Shown one piece after another: positions 24,324 to 26,515 of a DNA stretch of 26,515 bases. This DNA is from CAZTII01 sp964613305 (GTDB taxonomy: Bacteria; Bacillota_I; Bacilli_A; Erysipelotrichales; Erysipelotrichaceae). Location: positions 1 through 26,515 of the forward strand of contig CAZTII010000020.1 in NCBI GenBank assembly GCA_964613305.1. The letters run 5' to 3'. The translations under genes and the position numbers were made by a program. Within the stretch, counting starts at the first letter, position 1; each line of letters starts with the position of its first letter. The notes beneath the pieces were generated by a model. That model ran no database searches and was not told where the DNA came from. It saw only the letters and a list, made by a program, of their open reading frames with translations.

Positions 24324-24380
24324 TACAAATCCTCCATATATGATTGATTGTATCATTTTAAGCAGACTTATTAAAGATCA

Positions 24381-25844
24381 TTATGATACTAATTTAAACT
24401 CAACCAAGTATTTACAATTAATTTGATGTTCATTATAAAAAACAACTTCATCATTTTTAAGCATTCCAAATCCCGCTAATGCATGAAGGCAATGATAGTT
24501 AGGATAGATTGTTTTAAAACTATTTTTATTTAACTTTGAAAAAGATTGTTCAAATTGTTTAACTTTCAAAGGATTACCATATGCCGTCTCATACAACGCC
24601 ATATAATATATCGATGACTCACCAGATGCCCAAAATGAACCTTTCGCTGAAGTATAACCAAATGATTTCTTGCTACTTAAAGCAAAGTAAATACCATTAC
24701 CAAATAATTTTCCATTAATGATAGCATCAGGATTTAAACTTAAACCAGTCGTTAAAATACTTAACCAATTTTCATTCGTTGATCCATGCCACAACAATTG
24801 AATCGTTTGTATTTGGTTCTTATTAACAAACTCATCAAAATTACTTTTCGTCAAATGATTATTGATAACATAAACTTTTTTCACTTGTGCTTGCAAGTTA
24901 AAAGAAAGATGTCTATTTACAAGCTGATAATCCAATTCACTACCTTCTTCTACTGTTAATTTCAAAGCATCAAGAACTGTTTGATCTGATGAATTATTGT
25001 TTAATTTTACTTGAAGTATCATATTATCCAACAATTTTTTTTCGCGAATAATGATACGATTAAAATCACTATTGGTATTAGCTAAATATAGACTCACTTT
25101 TTCCATACGTCGTGGAAGTATTGTAAATATTCGTAATAAAATATCATTAAATTTAAGTAAATCATTTTCAGATTCAAGCAGTTCAATTTCTTTTTTCGAA
25201 GCACATAACATCGATTCACTAACATTAACAGGAGAAATAATATATTTTTTTGAAACATCTTGCGCACAAACTTCTCGTAATGAATCGATAAGATTTCTTA
25301 TTGCAACATTACTAATAGGTTTGTAATCACCAACTGAAATAATTTGTTCATCACTTTGAAGTTGATGATATTGATATCCTTTTTCTTCTTTTTCCATCAG
25401 TTTTATATAAAACATAAATAACGGATACACAGTTTGACGCTTACCAAATAATTCTGTTTCGTTTAACCCAATACGACCATATTCAGCGGTACAAGTACCA
25501 TTACCATTATCAAAAAGACGATAATATTTATTATTGTTATATTTATCATTAACATACGTTAAATATTTCTCAGAAACTGATGTTTCTGGAATAGGAAATT
25601 TTAATTCCTTTCTTCTAAATTGCTTAACAACATATAATATTCCATTGACTTTATTCAGTGCATGCAATTCAATAACAGCCCTATTATTTATTGTAATAAA
25701 TATAATGCATGGTTTTTTAATTGGACGAAGTGCTTCGGCGACAATGCCAGAAAAGTCCAACACTGTTGCCCCAGTAGATAACTGGCAACGATGTTGAACG
25801 ATAATAGTTCCTTCCATTTCATCAACGACTGTAATTAATATCAT
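24381..25844 (-). CDS. PARP-type ADP-ribosyltransferase with WGR-like domain
   Basis: A 487-residue protein built like eukaryotic DNA-damage PARPs. Residues 1-90 are unassigned. Residues ~93-160 resemble a WGR domain, with YGRIG (122-126) in place of WGRIG. Residues ~175-310 match the helical regulatory domain, including LDNMILQVKL. Residues ~320-487 are the PARP catalytic domain: LLWHGS (His353), FGNGIYFA (Tyr386) and VVFYNEHQINCKYLVEFKL, with Glu472 in the place of the catalytic Glu. The full H-Y-E triad predicts NAD+-dependent poly- or mono-ADP-ribosylation. No signal peptide is seen, so it acts inside the cell. It is the first gene of the operon, 57 bases upstream of the chosen NUDIX start. 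The ribosome binding site is weak (AGG close to the ATG at 25844). Such PARPs are uncommon in bacteria. Confidence 0.9.
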   Translation of the reverse strand: MILITVVDEMEGTIIVQHRCQLSTGATVLDFSGIVAEALRPIKKPCIIFITINNRAVIELHALNKVNGILYVVKQFRRKELKFPIPETSVSEKYLTYVNDKYNNNKYYRLFDNGNGTCTAEYGRIGLNETELFGKRQTVYPLFMFYIKLMEKEEKGYQYHQLQSDEQIISVGDYKPISNVAIRNLIDSLREVCAQDVSKKYIISPVNVSESMLCASKKEIELLESENDLLKFNDILLRIFTILPRRMEKVSLYLANTNSDFNRIIIREKKLLDNMILQVKLNNNSSDQTVLDALKLTVEEGSELDYQLVNRHLSFNLQAQVKKVYVINNHLTKSNFDEFVNKNQIQTIQLLWHGSTNENWLSILTTGLSLNPDAIINGKLFGNGIYFALSSKKSFGYTSAKGSFWASGESSIYYMALYETAYGNPLKVKQFEQSFSKLNKNSFKTIYPNYHCLHALAGFGMLKNDEVVFYNEHQINCKYLVEFKLVS

Positions 25845-26044
25845 ACCTATTTACCATCCACAGCATTATCTAAGTGATTCAATAAATTGGATGATTAGTT
25901 GTCTTATAAACAATGATTCCACTTGTTTAAGCAACTTCATCAACTTTTCTCTTTTTAAGATTATTTGCTATAATAATTGTATTTTATAGTATAAAAGTAG
26001 ATAAGTCGATAAAATTATTCATTGAATCACAAATTATTTCTTGA
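25845..26044. other. Intergenic region upstream of the PARP operon
   Basis: About 200 AT-rich bases between the PARP gene and the divergent regulator remnant. On the plus strand TTTGCTATAAT near 25964-25974 is a possible -10 element. On the minus strand I see no convincing promoter for the PARP operon; GATAAT near 25865-25870 is the best -10 candidate but lacks a -35. The plus-strand frame that leads into the remnant is open here from 25931 to a TGA at 26042. Confidence 0.35.
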
Positions 26045-26455
26045 AAACATCTAGTCGCAGTAGACATCGCCTTAAAAAAATTATTAAAAATAGCAACAGA
26101 AAATAATTATGATCATTTTTATCAGACTGGTGATATCGTATCATTTAAAAATCTTAAAAAAGGAATTTATAGAAAATTCGATATGGTTTTTCTCCCGTTA
26201 GGAAAGCCATGCGAAGAAAAAAATATAATGATTAAACCAGAAGGTTATTATGCATGTGCTTATCATATAGGAAGTTATGAAGATATGGAAAAAACATACA
26301 ACCAACTTATTACAACAATACAATCGTTAAACTATAAAATTATTGGAAATAGCTATGAATACTATATTTTTGATAATTTAACGACAAAAACACCAAGTTC
26401 ATACATTACGGAAATACAAATTCAAGTTGAAAAGAACAGTAAAAAACCAAACTAA
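26045..26455 (+). pseudogene. Remnant of a regulator with GyrI-like (MerR/BltR-type) effector domain
   Basis: The frame 26045-26455 encodes about 136 residues. They resemble the small-molecule-binding (GyrI-like, AraC/MerR C-terminal) domain of multidrug regulators: YQTGDIVSFKNLKKGIY, EGYYACAYHIGSY, YKIIGNSYEYYIFD and TEIQIQV. It begins directly after an in-frame TGA (26042-26044). No ATG with a ribosome binding site exists before this domain. An internal ATG at 26183 would give only 90 residues and cut the domain. The DNA-binding helix-turn-helix that such regulators carry at the N-terminus is absent upstream. I conclude it is a truncated gene. It could once have regulated a neighbour, for example by sensing a hydrophobic drug. 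Confidence 0.65.
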
Positions 26456-26458
26456 ATA

Positions 26459-26515
26459 ATGAGTATATTAAAAGACATGGGGTTTGTGTATCGCAGTCCA
26501 ATATCTTGGGGTGTA
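26459..26515 (+). CDS. Possible start of a gene running off the window
   Basis: An ATG at 26459 opens a frame that stays open to the window edge (19 codons, beginning MSILKDMGFVYRSP). There is no clear ribosome binding site; translation could be coupled to the frame that ends four bases upstream. The fragment faintly recalls the N-terminal helix-turn-helix of IS630-type transposases, but it is far too short to assign. Confidence 0.2.
   Translation, partial: MSILKDMGFVYRSPISWGV

Noticed and set aside
24381..25844. PARP gene as a secreted ADP-ribosylating toxin
   Set aside because: There is no signal peptide, and the WGR-like and helical regulatory domains belong to DNA-dependent PARPs, not to exotoxins.
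26042..26044. Recoded TGA (selenocysteine or read-through) in the GyrI-like gene
   Set aside because: Other genes here use TGA as a normal stop, no selenocysteine hairpin is evident, and the DNA-binding domain is missing as well. Decay is simpler.
1..26515. CRISPR array, tRNA, rRNA or intact insertion sequence
   Set aside because: I saw no regularly spaced repeats, no tRNA-like cloverleaf segments, no rRNA-like sequence and no complete transposase. A short fragment at the right edge is too small to call.

Overview
The window is AT-rich, gene-dense DNA from a low-GC Firmicute. It uses the standard code (TGA is a stop) and GGAGG or GGTGAT ribosome binding sites. Gene content and style (AdhE fermentation, folate uptake by an ECF transporter under a THF riboswitch, paired U32 proteins like Bacillus YrrN/YrrO) suggest an anaerobic fermenter, perhaps of the Erysipelotrichia. 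That placement is an inference. The sequence is a scaffold: ten N lie inside adhE.

Left part (1-9651). A poorly coding stretch with a small orphan ORF leads to a nitroreductase-like gene with a palindrome in its leader. Next to it is a small, structured, terminated plus-strand unit. A P-type Ca2+/Mn2+ ATPase follows, behind a strong promoter and a yybP-ykoY type Mn2+ riboswitch. Then come adhE, with a strong promoter and stacked Rex-like and cre-like sites, a DUF2130 coiled-coil protein and a single-domain rhodanese.

Middle (9785-15323). A six-gene minus-strand operon encodes two U32 proteins (tRNA wobble-uridine hydroxylation type), two SpoU/TrmH RNA methyltransferases, an uncharacterised P-loop kinase-like protein of HPr-kinase/PEPCK type, and acylphosphatase. 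Overlaps and gaps of no more than 34 bases indicate one transcript. Most of its members act on RNA.

Right-middle (15388-21039). A HAD hydrolase; folT under a THF riboswitch; a convergent CapA-PHP pair; then yggS and a PLP aminotransferase, divergent from that pair.

Right end (21058-26515). A compact minus-strand operon encodes a PARP-type ADP-ribosyltransferase with a WGR-like domain, a NUDIX hydrolase, and a 939-residue PLD-nuclease/SF2-helicase with a DUF3427-like C-terminus. A DNA-sensing writer of ADP-ribose, a nucleotide hydrolase and a DNA-processing motor in one transcript make this the best candidate for an undescribed DNA-damage or anti-invader system. Beside it lies the remnant of a MerR/GyrI-like regulator.
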